Source: Bdellovibrionales bacterium
Lineage (GTDB): Bacteria > Bdellovibrionota > Bdellovibrionia > Bdellovibrionales > UBA1609
NCBI GenBank assembly: GCA_020435185.1
Contig: JAGRAA010000123.1
Location: 1 to 11,794 of the forward strand
Length of the DNA stretch: 11,794 nucleotides
Direction of reading: 5' to 3'
Shown: piece by piece, positions 1 through 6,776 of the stretch
Layout of the letters: every line of letters begins with the position of its first letter
Numbering within the stretch: the stretch's first letter is position 1
Position numbers and translations under genes: made by a program
The notes under the pieces: model-generated
Databases searched by the model: none
What the model saw: the letters and a program-made list of their open reading frames with translations, nothing else
What the model was told of the DNA's origin: nothing

Positions 1-1
1 A

Positions 2-415
2 AATATTAACGATCAGTCCTTGACCTTTTAGTAACATGCTCGGCAAAAGAGCCTTGGTTAAGCGAAATGGCCCCAGTAAATTTGTTTGTAGGACTCTCTC
101 AAAATCTTCGCATTCAGTATCAATCAGCAGCTTAAGGGGAGTCTCTCCGAGGTAGCTAGCTACATTGAAAAGAAGATCAATGTCTCCAAGACATGAGTGG
201 GCTTCTCCGGCGATGGGATAAATATCCTCTTTTTTTGCAATATCGCCAGAGATCCCAATAAGGGCTGGGTGCTCTGAAATGAGTTTCTCTATATTTTTTT
301 TAGTTCTAGCAACGACGGCAACATGGGCTCCTTTTTGAGATAGGTGTAGGGCTAAAGCACGGCCTAAACCTGATGTGCCGCCAGTAACTAATATATTTTT
401 ATTTTTAAAATTCAT
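2..415 (-). CDS. Short-chain dehydrogenase/reductase (SDR), N-terminal part, cut by window edge
   Basis: A minus-strand reading frame starts at an ATG at 415 and runs off the left edge, giving 138 residues. It begins with a Rossmann nucleotide-binding fold: the TGGTSGLG signature (TGxxxGxG) is at residues 11-18, an acidic GDI at 57-59, and an NVAS sequence at 84-87 stands where the family's NNAG is usual. N112 in LQTNLLGPF matches the structural/catalytic Asn of classical SDRs. The catalytic Ser and YxxxK lie beyond the window, so substrate cannot be inferred. An AGGAGA ribosome-binding site lies a few bases before the ATG. The gene is divergent from the XRE/cupin regulator at 533, a common arrangement for a regulator and its target. 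The NAD(P)-dependent oxidoreductase class is secure; substrate unknown. Confidence 0.9.
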   Translation of the reverse strand, partial: MNFKNKNILVTGGTSGLGRALALHLSQKGAHVAVVARTKKNIEKLISEHPALIGISGDIAKKEDIYPIAGEAHSCLGDIDLLFNVASYLGETPLKLLIDTECEDFERVLQTNLLGPFRLTKALLPSMLLKGQGLIVNI

Positions 416-428
416 AGCTTCTCCTAAG

Positions 429-448
429 TATGGCATCAAATCGCCATA
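429..448. promoter_or_regulatory. Inverted repeat TATGGC-N8-GCCATA, candidate operator
   Basis: A perfect 6-bp inverted repeat with an 8-bp spacer lies between the divergent SDR and XRE/cupin genes, just upstream of the SDR ribosome-binding site. The size and symmetry suit binding of a dimeric HTH protein. Binding there would block SDR expression. The link to the neighbouring regulator is inference. Confidence 0.4.
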
Positions 449-466
449 TTTATAGTTACGTCATAT

Positions 467-493
467 TTGTCTATAAATTGACTATAATGACAA
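467..493. promoter_or_regulatory. Inverted repeat TTGTC...GACAA overlapping a TATAAT hexamer
   Basis: TTGTC (467-471) and GACAA (489-493) form an inverted repeat. Inside it, TATAAT at 483-488 is a perfect -10 hexamer for the plus-strand regulator gene starting at 533; no good -35 is seen at the usual spacing. A repressor on this palindrome would cover the -10 element, so autoregulation by the XRE/cupin protein is plausible but unproven. Confidence 0.35.
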
Positions 494-532
494 TATATTG
501 ACCAATGGCTATTTTATGGATAAGTTTGTCAT

Positions 533-1102
533 ATGGATATTGTGGAGAAGACCTCTAAGTACTTGGGGGAAAATATTGAAAACTTACGAAGTTTAAAGAA
601 CATGAGTCAATTGCAGCTGGCCCAACAGGCTGAAATTCCGAGGTCAACATTGACGAACATTGAATCAGGAGTTGCTAACCCCTCTTTAAAAAATCTAATT
701 AAAATCTCGTTGGCCTTAGGCGTGAGTATTGAAGAGCTGTTGTCTAAACCACGCACAGATTGTTTACTGATTAAATCTAACGAGGTGCCGGTGCTGATCA
801 GAGGGCAGGGGAGAGTAAGGCTACACAAGCTATTGCCTGAAAAGATTAAGGGGATAGAAATAGATAAACTCGAACTTTCTGCTGAAGCGGTTATGGGTGG
901 TCATCCCCATCTTGATGGTACAAAGGAGTATCTGACTGTTCTACAAGGCGAGGTCAGTGTTCATGTTGCTGGAGAAACATTTAATGTGAAGGCGGGAGAT
1001 GTTTTTGCCTTTTCAGGTAATCAACCTCATTCTTATAGAAATCTACGAAAAACAACCAGTATTGGTATCAGTGTGGTTATCCCTATGCCTGTTTTTTTAT
1101 AA
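533..1102 (+). CDS. XRE-family transcriptional regulator with C-terminal cupin sensor domain
   Basis: A 189-residue two-domain regulator. Residues about 10-70 are a Cro/CI-type helix-turn-helix, with the helices around SQLQLAQQAEIPRSTLTNIESG. Residues about 105-185 are a cupin beta-barrel. Both cupin motifs are intact: H124, H126 and E132 in GGHPHLDGTKEYLTVLQGE, then G155...H166...N170 in GDVFAFSGNQPHSYRN, so the metal-binding set (2 His, Glu, His) is complete. Proteins of this design (PuuR-like) bind DNA with the N-domain and sense a small molecule through the cupin. The ATG at 533 is the only in-frame ATG near the start; upstream ATGs are in other frames. The ribosome-binding site is weak. 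It is divergent from the SDR gene, its most likely target. The ligand is unknown. Confidence 0.9.
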   Translation: MDIVEKTSKYLGENIENLRSLKNMSQLQLAQQAEIPRSTLTNIESGVANPSLKNLIKISLALGVSIEELLSKPRTDCLLIKSNEVPVLIRGQGRVRLHKLLPEKIKGIEIDKLELSAEAVMGGHPHLDGTKEYLTVLQGEVSVHVAGETFNVKAGDVFAFSGNQPHSYRNLRKTTSIGISVVIPMPVFL

Positions 1103-1118
1103 GGAGAGTTGAGGGGTT

Positions 1119-1487
1119 TTAGCTGTTACAATGAAAGTTTAATTTATTGCCGTCTAAGTCTCTAAAATAAGCGCCATAAAAACTTTTACCCCGGGGACCA
1201 GGTTCACCTTCGCATTTTGCCCCAAGTTCTCGGGCTTTCTTATAGAGCTTTATGACAGCCTCTGGGTTTTCTACCCTTAAGGCAACCATACAGCCGTTCC
1301 CAACGGTTGCTGGTTTTTCATCATAGGGCAGGGTTATGGTAAGTAGTGGTGAGTTTAAGTTTTTTCCCCATGCAATCGTTTTATCAGTTTTAAATATTTG
1401 CTTAATATCCATGGCCGCAAACAATTCGTTATAAAATTCTTCGGCGCGTTTCAAATTATTTGTTCCTAAGGTAATATAGCCTATCAT
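1119..1487 (-). CDS. VOC family protein (glyoxalase/bleomycin-resistance/dioxygenase fold)
   Basis: A 122-residue single VOC module. The start MIGYITLGTNNLKRAEEFYNELF is the beta-alpha opening of the fold. The middle, PLLTITLPYDEKPATVGNGCMVAL, and the end, GPRGKSFYGAYFRDLDGNKLNFHC, are the usual features of small glyoxalase-like proteins. Members bind a metal or hydrophobic ligand as dimers and act in detoxification, resistance or ring cleavage; the substrate here cannot be told. An AAAGGAGT ribosome-binding site lies in the short gap after the upstream VOC gene (stop at 1499-1497), so the two are probably one operon. The two proteins differ strongly, so this is not a recent duplication. Confidence 0.9.
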   Translation of the reverse strand: MIGYITLGTNNLKRAEEFYNELFAAMDIKQIFKTDKTIAWGKNLNSPLLTITLPYDEKPATVGNGCMVALRVENPEAVIKLYKKARELGAKCEGEPGPRGKSFYGAYFRDLDGNKLNFHCNS

Positions 1488-1496
1488 GTTACTCCT

Positions 1497-1910
1497 TTAT
1501 TGTTTGTCTTCTGGTCCAACCCAAAAAAGTGGGTTATAGGCTACTTCCCAAAGATGTCCATCGGGATCAGAAAAATACCCCGAATAACCTCCCCAAAAGA
1601 CCTTTTGTGGTTTTTTCTTGGGAGCTGCACCGGCCTGTACAGCCTTTTCAAAAACTTGATCTACTTCACTTTCTGATTTTACATTGTGAGCCAGTGAAAA
1701 GTGGTTGAAGCCTTCTCCTTTAGAAGAAACGGACGCATCCTTTGCCAAAGAATCGCTGGCATACAAACCTAGCCAAGTTCCGTTTAAAGTAAAGAAAGCA
1801 ACTTCTGGTGGTGATTCCATTCTCGGGAATCCGAGTCCTTTTTCGTAGAAATCAACCGATCGCTTGAGATCAGCTACGCCTAAAGTAATCATACTTATTC
1901 TTGGATTCAT
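1497..1910 (-). CDS. VOC family protein (glyoxalase-like), second gene of pair
   Basis: A 137-residue VOC-fold protein. It opens with MNPRISMITLGVADLKRSVDFYEKGLGF and ends with GGYSGYFSDPDGHLWEVAYNP, the typical glyoxalase-like C-terminal strand. The start is set at 1910 because GGAGAAATA directly precedes this ATG and the VOC fold begins there. The same frame stays open for 78 more codons upstream (to 2144), but that extension shows no VOC features and its far end lies antisense to a HAD fragment, so I do not include it. The gene is followed after a 9-base gap by the second VOC gene. The function is probably detoxification or resistance, with substrate unknown. Confidence 0.9.
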   Translation of the reverse strand: MNPRISMITLGVADLKRSVDFYEKGLGFPRMESPPEVAFFTLNGTWLGLYASDSLAKDASVSSKGEGFNHFSLAHNVKSESEVDQVFEKAVQAGAAPKKKPQKVFWGGYSGYFSDPDGHLWEVAYNPLFWVGPEDKQ

Positions 1911-2101
1911 TATTTCTCCTGAAAAATTTTCTAGTTCTTCTCTGTAGTTAGAAAGAAGCATATCTAATAGCGGGCTATTTATTAATCTAGTTGAACAGCC
2001 TACGGTATTTGAAGGATACTTCGTGCAGTGAAAAGATTCAATGGATTTAGGATTACTTATTGGCAGTTTGCAAGTCACATCTGAACCTTCAATAGCTTTA
2101 G
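1911..2101. other. Unexplained 190-bp segment between VOC gene and truncated HAD gene
   Basis: This stretch holds no recognisable gene. On the minus strand it is open in frame with the VOC gene (78 codons from 2144, including a cysteine-containing stretch HCTKYPSNTVGCSTRL), but this matches no family I know. On the plus strand it is broken by stops. It sits exactly where the missing N-terminal part of the HAD gene should be, so it is probably a recombination junction or remnant. Confidence 0.4.
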
Positions 2102-2446
2102 GTATTTTTTTGCCAGTATCTTGATGCGTTTTTGTTTCATTCAAAGTTAAAAAATTATTTTAAAGAATGGGAGAGTCACGGAAGAACAGGATTATCTAAA
2201 TCGAAAAATATCGAACTAGTGATAAAACGCAATCAAATAAAAAAACCAATATATATCGGAGATACTCCTGGGGATTTGAAAGCTGCAAATGAGGTGAGTA
2301 TAGACTTTCTCTATGCATCTTATGGGTTTCAAACTTTTGACTTTAATCCTTATATTGCTTCGTTTTATGAAGTTTCAAGATTTTTTTGTCACACTCCATA
2401 TGCTCGCCTCGTCGAAAGATATAACAGGAGGAAAGAATATGGATAA
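2102..2446 (+). pseudogene. HAD-superfamily hydrolase, 5'-truncated (C-terminal half only)
   Basis: The open frame from 2102 to 2446 encodes the C-terminal part of a phosphoglycolate phosphatase-like HAD hydrolase: CQYLDAFLFHSKLKNYF, then GRTGLSKSKNIELVIKRN (motif III Lys region) and YIGDTPGDLKAANE (motif IV GDxxxD), then FLYASYGF. The nucleophile motif DxDGT and the cap domain, normally about 100 residues upstream, are absent, and a stop lies in frame at 2099-2101. Full-length relatives are about 210-220 residues, so roughly half is gone. The only possible start, TTG at 2132, would not rescue the catalytic aspartate. The stop overlaps the start of the SRPBCC gene (ATGGATAA at 2439-2446), so the intact ancestor was probably the first gene of this operon. 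Confidence 0.75.
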
Positions 2447-2843
2447 ATATGACGTTCAAAGCATCACAATTAAGGCACCCTTTAAGAAGGTTTTTGACTT
2501 TGTAGTCAGTGCTCAGAACCTGCCAAAATGGACAAATGCCTTTAAGAATGCCGAAAACGGCGCAGCTTTAATGGTAACTCCCAATGGAGAAATCAGTATA
2601 AAACTCGAGGTTAAAAGTGACCCAGGGTGTGGCAATATTGACTGGTATATGACATTTCCTGATGATACCGAGGGAAGAGCATATTCGAGAGTTGTTTCTC
2701 TGGACCAGGATCAAGTATTGTATTCATTTATACTTTTGGCTCCTCCGGTCCCTCTTGAGCAATTAGAAGGGGCATTAGAGGAACAAAAGCTTATTTTGGC
2801 TGAGGAACTAAAGCGTCTTAAGAAAATTTTAGAAAGTAGATGA
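2439..2843 (+). CDS. SRPBCC-fold protein (START/polyketide cyclase-like)
   Basis: A 134-residue protein that opens with a typical SRPBCC first strand and helix (SITIKAPFKKVFDFVVSAQNLPKWTNAF), followed by alternating strands (GEISIKLEVKSDPGCGNIDWYMTFP, AYSRVVSLDQDQVLYSFIL) and a long C-terminal helix (LEGALEEQKLILAEELKRLKKILES) that would close the hydrophobic cavity. The fold binds lipids or other hydrophobic ligands, or acts as an enzyme; no ligand can be named. The start at 2439 is set by a perfect AGGAGG seven bases upstream. The TGA stop touches the ATG of the sigma factor gene with no gap, so the two are very likely translated together. This pairing suggests that the SRPBCC protein modulates or responds to the sigma factor, which is inference. 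Confidence 0.8.
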   Translation: MDKYDVQSITIKAPFKKVFDFVVSAQNLPKWTNAFKNAENGAALMVTPNGEISIKLEVKSDPGCGNIDWYMTFPDDTEGRAYSRVVSLDQDQVLYSFILLAPPVPLEQLEGALEEQKLILAEELKRLKKILESR

Positions 2844-3665
2844 ATGGACAATGAAGAAATAAAAAAATTAGTTGAGCTATCCAAAAAAGGCGAAGATGCA
2901 GCTCTCAAAAAACTTGTATCAGTTTTGCAAGATCAAATCTACGGGATTGCGCTTCGTTTTCTTTGGAATGAAGAGGACGCTACAGAGGCAACTCAGGAAA
3001 TTCTTATCAAAGTGATCACTCATCTTAGTGATTTTCGAGGTGAAAGTATGTTTCGTACTTGGTGTTTCCGAATAGCGACTAATCATCTTTTAGATGTTAA
3101 GAAGAGTGCTGTTGAGAGGCTAAGACTCACTCAAGTATCATTTGAGGAAGATCTTCATGACGGACTAGCTGAGCCTCATCAAGATCTAAAACAAGACCCT
3201 CAATACCCAGCAATGTTAGAAGAAGTTCGAGTCGGGTGTACGACGGCCATGCTCAATTGCTTGGATCGTGGTCTTAGAATAGCGTATATAATTGGCGAGA
3301 TTTTAGAAATCGAATCTTCCGAGGCGTCAGAGATTTTAGACATCACTCCGGTTGCTTTTAGAAAAAGGTTGCAGAGAGCCAGAAAAAGTATCGAGTCTTT
3401 TACAAAACGGGTTTGTGGTATTATAGACAGTAATAACCAATGTCGGTGCCAGTTAAGACTGTGTTCTGCCCTTGATAGCGAGCGAGTGAAAAAAGATCAC
3501 TTCGTATTTACCAAAAGCGGGATGGACCATATAAGGATTGTTGAAAAGATACAGGAGCTGGATACTATAAGGCGGGTTGCAGCGAGTTATCGTGCTGGAT
3601 CGGCATTAGAATCTCCCACTCATTTTACACAAAAATTGCGCTTAATTATCGATAAGCTAGATTAG
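2844..3665 (+). CDS. ECF-type RNA polymerase sigma factor with C-terminal extension
   Basis: A 273-residue sigma-70 family protein. Region 2 is at about residues 18-87, with the core-binding and -10-reading segment DATEATQEILIKVITHLSDF and FRTWCFRIATNHLLD. Region 4 (about 128-183) ends in a helix-turn-helix, SSEASEILDITPVAFRKRLQRARKSI, for the -35 element. Regions 1.1 and 3 are missing, as in ECF sigmas. An extension of about 90 residues follows with C191, C200 and C202 (C-x8-C-x-C), which could bind metal or sense redox state. The ATG at 2844 directly follows the TGA of the SRPBCC gene and has no strong ribosome-binding site, which implies translational coupling. No anti-sigma factor is seen, so the extension may take its regulatory role. 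Promoter targets unknown. Confidence 0.88.
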   Translation: MDNEEIKKLVELSKKGEDAALKKLVSVLQDQIYGIALRFLWNEEDATEATQEILIKVITHLSDFRGESMFRTWCFRIATNHLLDVKKSAVERLRLTQVSFEEDLHDGLAEPHQDLKQDPQYPAMLEEVRVGCTTAMLNCLDRGLRIAYIIGEILEIESSEASEILDITPVAFRKRLQRARKSIESFTKRVCGIIDSNNQCRCQLRLCSALDSERVKKDHFVFTKSGMDHIRIVEKIQELDTIRRVAASYRAGSALESPTHFTQKLRLIIDKLD

Positions 3666-3680
3666 CCCCATTAGGAAGTC

Positions 3681-3702
3681 ATAGTTTCAAAACTATTTTC
3701 TT
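3681..3702 (+). terminator. Weak terminator-like hairpin after the sigma factor gene
   Basis: ATAGTT (3681-3686) and AACTAT (3691-3696) pair around a TCAA loop, followed by TTTCTT. The stem is AT-rich and short, so termination is uncertain. It lies between the convergent sigma factor and DUF4153 genes. Confidence 0.3.
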
Positions 3703-3740
3703 CAAAATCAAACTACTCGATTTTCCCATTAAAGTAGGGG

Positions 3741-3772
3741 ACTCCAAGTTGGGATTGTTGAACCCGGAGTTC
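3741..3772. repeat. Hairpin ACTCC...GGAGT between convergent genes
   Basis: ACTCC and GGAGT, with inner GTT/AAC pairs, make an imperfect symmetrical stem-loop in the 117-bp space between the sigma factor and DUF4153 genes. It has no T-tract on either strand. It could act as a weak bidirectional terminator or a 3'-end stabiliser. I see no gene in this gap. Confidence 0.3.
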
Positions 3773-3782
3773 TGCGAATTTG

Positions 3783-4847
3783 CTAAGCTACCTTTATCAA
3801 GCTCAAAACGAGAATTGAAAGAAATAATAAAGCATAGTTCTGCCCTTTAAGACGGCCGCTTAAATCCAATCCAACAATTCCAGTATAAAAGACTCCTAAC
3901 AAAATTAAAAAATATCTTGGTTGCGTAACTCCATAGTCAAGTAACCGCCTTGCAACCGCAATCCAAAACAGACCCAATAGTACGGTTTGCATCCAGCAAA
4001 TTACACGCTCCGGCTTAGAACCAACAAGACCTTTTCTTTCTTTATTAGACAGTGGAACTGATCCCCACCATTTAATGGTAAAAACAATAAACGCAATAGT
4101 GACAGGTATAGCCACCATGCCCTGAGGCAACGACCAATTAACTAAAATCTTAAAAGCGTAAATGTTAAGAAAAACAACATAAACCGCCCACAGTGGAGTT
4201 ACTATAAAGTTTATTACGCCTTCATCAAATTTACTTATTGAGTCGCGAGACGCCTCAATTCTTGCCAAATAGACTATAGACGGGACAATTGAAGCGCCAC
4301 ATTGAGCAATAAACTCTTGAAAACTTCGAGGCACATCTACCTCAAATACAAACTCCACTAAGTAAACCAAAAGATTGATGGCAATAATAAAAACAATTCC
4401 AATAAAAACGGCCTCTAATACTGTTTTTGCAAATGAGTTTTGCCAGTCCCAAGTTACGGGATCTTTTGTATTTAAAAAGCTCTTATGAAATAAAAGAGTT
4501 ACGAGAAAAATCAATGGTATTTGAGCTATTAGATATGGTTCCTTATAGTTATTGGCCCAGATCAAAAAAACCATAGTGAAGAAGGCAACCATTCCTACAA
4601 TAAATAAACTCTTCTTTGAAGTATCGTAAGACTCAAGAGTTGTTAAATAAAAAAATAGTGTGCCTGTTAATCCGCAAAGAATTAAACGTATAGGTATTTC
4701 AGAAAAAAAAGTAAGATCACCAATCTCGTTAAAAAACACAATTTCAAGAAAAAAGAGAACGGCTACCAAGAAGGAAGCTTTTTTATTGAGAAGTTGCTTA
4801 ATAGTATTGCGAATTTGTAGATTTATTTTTTCAGATATAACCATCAT
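3783..4847 (-). CDS. DUF4153 multi-pass membrane protein
   Basis: A 354-residue, very hydrophobic protein with about nine or ten predicted membrane segments (examples: ASFLVAVLFFLEIVFF, SLFIVGMVAFFTMVFLIW, VFIGIVFIIAINLLVYLV, PLWAVYVVFLNIYAF, TVLLGLFWIAVARRLL). The FIVTPLWAVYVVFLNIYAFKILV...LPQGMVAI stretch followed by RRLLDYGVTQPRYFLILLGV is characteristic of the DUF4153 family, whose function is unknown. It is shorter than many members (often above 500 residues), the N-terminal region being reduced. Two ATG codons in a row (4847 and 4844) can start it, with AGGTG about 10 bases upstream. It sits in the inner membrane by inference. It faces the sigma factor gene tail to tail, so a joint function is not implied. 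Confidence 0.8.
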   Translation of the reverse strand: MMVISEKINLQIRNTIKQLLNKKASFLVAVLFFLEIVFFNEIGDLTFFSEIPIRLILCGLTGTLFFYLTTLESYDTSKKSLFIVGMVAFFTMVFLIWANNYKEPYLIAQIPLIFLVTLLFHKSFLNTKDPVTWDWQNSFAKTVLEAVFIGIVFIIAINLLVYLVEFVFEVDVPRSFQEFIAQCGASIVPSIVYLARIEASRDSISKFDEGVINFIVTPLWAVYVVFLNIYAFKILVNWSLPQGMVAIPVTIAFIVFTIKWWGSVPLSNKERKGLVGSKPERVICWMQTVLLGLFWIAVARRLLDYGVTQPRYFLILLGVFYTGIVGLDLSGRLKGQNYALLFLSILVLSLIKVA

Positions 4848-4962
4848 TGTCTAACACCTATATTTATAATTTATTTTGCCTTAAAAATTGCTCGATTTTT
4901 CGCCTAGATTGGCAATGGCGTTAATTTTTTGTTTATTTTTTCTTCCATTATTTTATACCAAC

Positions 4963-5472
4963 TTAAACCACATATTCCATCAAAACAGCCTTTCCGTCAG
5001 GAGTATCAACTACGTTACACTTCTTAAATCCAACTTTTTCATAACACCTTATCGCCCTTGGATTATTAGGACTGGGGTCAGTAATTATTTTTGAAACATT
5101 ATAATTACTCTTTAAATAAATAATAAACTCTTTGATAAGATTTGTCCCGTGACCCTTTCCAAGGTATTCAGAATCTCCTATATACTGGTCAATGCCTAAA
5201 ACATCACTAGGATACCCCTCCCACCAGCCATCTCCAACCTTACTCGCCCAATAAAATTGGATATAACCAATAGGTTTCTCCTGAAAATAAACTAAAAACT
5301 GTTTAACTACGTCTGATGATGTTTTTAAGATATATTTTTCGTACGACTCTTCCCAACTCTCGCCATCATCCCAAAATTCTTTAACATGCGGCTCTTTAAG
5401 CCACTTTTCTAATAAATATAACTTTGACTCTGTAAGAGGTATAAACTTATATTTTGATAAATCCTTGCCCAT
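4963..5472 (-). CDS. GNAT acetyltransferase, AAC(6')-Ib-like (aminoglycoside 6'-N-acetyltransferase family)
   Basis: A 169-residue GNAT protein. Its layout follows AAC(6')-Ib closely: WLKEPHVKEFW near the N-terminus, a GDGWWEG motif (W83, W84), GIDQYIG with D95, the acetyl-CoA pyrophosphate-binding loop YLGKGHGT, and the C-terminal block TDPSPNNPRAIRCYEKVGF followed by TPDGKAVLM. By motif alignment D95 corresponds to the catalytic D115, and W83 to W102, of AAC(6')-Ib. The family transfers acetyl from acetyl-CoA to the 6'-amino group of aminoglycosides, but environmental relatives may use other amines, so resistance is a prediction. The ATG at 5472 has GAGG five bases upstream; a TTG directly before it is a less likely start. 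It is third in a minus-strand series after a 66-bp gap from grpB. No promoter is obvious. Confidence 0.85.
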   Translation of the reverse strand: MGKDLSKYKFIPLTESKLYLLEKWLKEPHVKEFWDDGESWEESYEKYILKTSSDVVKQFLVYFQEKPIGYIQFYWASKVGDGWWEGYPSDVLGIDQYIGDSEYLGKGHGTNLIKEFIIYLKSNYNVSKIITDPSPNNPRAIRCYEKVGFKKCNVVDTPDGKAVLMEYVV

Positions 5473-5538
5473 CAAAACCTCAAAAGGAACAAAAATATTT
5501 GTCCAAGCAGCATGACATATCTTCTGTGCTTCATGGAA

Positions 5539-6093
5539 CTAGGACCCAACCCTTGTAATAATATCTTTTACGACTTCAGTTTTGGCATCAGCATAGTTTT
5601 GAATATATTCCCAGTTCTTTAAGGAGAGCTCTTTTTTCTTTGATTGATACAGCTCCATGTCAACTGGATTATTTCTTAGATGATCTCTAAACCTAATCAT
5701 TTTCTGAACTTCACTACAACCCGCTGTAAAAACATGAAGATTCGTTGGAATATTTTTTCCCTTGAACATGCGATGCTCAAACCACTCTGGTTCTTTGATT
5801 TTCAACCAAAATCCATTTTGTTCCAGCTGAGGTACATATTCAGATTCATTTGAGGAATCTGGAACCTCCAAAACAATATCAACAATTGGTTTTGCGCATA
5901 AACCAGGCACAGAAGTTGATCCAACATGTTCAACCTTTATAGATATTTGATTGAGAGCTTTAAGGATTTTCTCTTCCTGAACCTTAAACCAAGCAGACCA
6001 CTGTTCGGTATATTCCTCCAGAAGAATTGTTGAATTATGCTTTTTTGCTTCTCCAACATTTGCTTTTTGAATTTCTTCTTCAGTCATAGCCAT
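5539..6093 (-). CDS. GrpB family protein (UPF0157, nucleotidyltransferase-like)
   Basis: A 184-residue member of the GrpB/UPF0157 family. The hallmark VEHVGSTSVPGLCAKPIVDIVLEV is at about residues 55-78, with the GSTSVPGL and P-I-V-D-I parts that mark the nucleotidyltransferase-like fold. The HVFTAGCSEVQKMIRFRDHLRNNP block and the C-terminal YQSKKKELS...YADAKTEVV segment are also standard. The family's reaction is not well defined; members often sit beside acetyltransferases and resistance genes, as here. ATG at 6093 is preferred (AAAGG upstream); a second ATG lies six bases later. The gap to the upstream RimJ-like gene is 10 bases, so they are co-transcribed. Confidence 0.9.
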   Translation of the reverse strand: MAMTEEEIQKANVGEAKKHNSTILLEEYTEQWSAWFKVQEEKILKALNQISIKVEHVGSTSVPGLCAKPIVDIVLEVPDSSNESEYVPQLEQNGFWLKIKEPEWFEHRMFKGKNIPTNLHVFTAGCSEVQKMIRFRDHLRNNPVDMELYQSKKKELSLKNWEYIQNYADAKTEVVKDIITRVGS

Positions 6094-6103
6094 ATTTATA
6101 CCT

Positions 6104-6652
6104 TTATCTTACCAGTGCATAGTGAACTAAATCCACCAGCTCATTACGTACCACAAAGCTTTTTCGTCGAAGACCTTCATATTCCATCCCAATTTTTTCC
6201 ATTACTCTTTTAGACCCAATATTTTCGGGCTGGCAATAGGCTTGTAGTCTGACTATCTCAGGAAAGTTGTCAAAGGCCCAAAGTTTTAATGCTGCAGCCG
6301 CCTCACTCATATAGCCTTTGCCCCAATGAGGTTGCCCAATTACATAGTCCATCTGACCACCAAATTTATTGGTATTTTTGAAGTCTATTGAGCCAATAAC
6401 TTTCCCTGACTCTTTAAGCTCAATGGCAAATACAAAAAATACTTTGCCTTTTTCTCTAGAAGTCACTGACTGAATCCATTCAAAAAATTCTTTACTGTCT
6501 TCTATTGTTTTATGAGCATCCCATAGCAAGTATCTAGTAACCTCAGGGTTTGAGGCATAAGAGAATATATCATTGAGATCACTTTCCCTATAGGGGCGTA
6601 GAATAAGACGATCTGTTTCTAAAACAGGTTGCTTTATTTCTTCTTCATTCAA
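6104..6652 (-). CDS. GNAT acetyltransferase, RimJ/RimL-like
   Basis: A 182-residue N-acetyltransferase of the Acetyltransf_3 type. LETDRLILRPYRESDLNDIFSYASNPEVTRYL opens the fold, GSIDFKN and MDYVIGQPHWGKGYMSEAAAAL give the central strands and the acetyl-CoA loop (QPHWGKGYMSE), and RLQAYCQPENIGSKRVMEKIGMEYEGLRR is the typical end. Relatives acetylate N-termini of ribosomal proteins or small molecules and toxins; the substrate here is unknown. It is the first gene of a probable minus-strand operon with GrpB and the AAC(6')-like gene. The ribosome-binding site is a weak G-run about 10 bases before the ATG. Confidence 0.9.
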   Translation of the reverse strand: MNEEEIKQPVLETDRLILRPYRESDLNDIFSYASNPEVTRYLLWDAHKTIEDSKEFFEWIQSVTSREKGKVFFVFAIELKESGKVIGSIDFKNTNKFGGQMDYVIGQPHWGKGYMSEAAAALKLWAFDNFPEIVRLQAYCQPENIGSKRVMEKIGMEYEGLRRKSFVVRNELVDLVHYALVR

Positions 6653-6776
6653 AGTTTACCCCCCATAACTTATGGCTCTTCCCGGTTTTGGTTAAGGCGG
6701 TGAAAGGCCCCCAACTCCGCGAAATCACTCTACCTGATTTGGCGGATGACTACAAAGTACTACACGCAAATCCATC
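6653..6776. other. Intergenic region between hipT and the acetyltransferase gene
   Basis: This 124-bp gap should hold the promoter of the acetyltransferase-GrpB-AAC series. It contains a perfect 13-bp palindrome, CCATAACTTATGG, at 6663-6675 just upstream of the acetyltransferase start, a possible operator. The rest is richer in GC than its surroundings. I recognise no gene or terminator in it. Confidence 0.35.

Noticed and set aside
2313..2843. Longer SRPBCC protein with a start at 2313
   Set aside because: The extra N-terminal 42 residues run over the HAD coding frame, while a perfect AGGAGG precedes the ATG at 2439.
3741..3772. attC-like site in the hairpin after the sigma factor gene
   Set aside because: The core-site consensus GTTRRRY and RYYYAAC are not both met and there is no second copy, so a simple stem-loop is the safer description.
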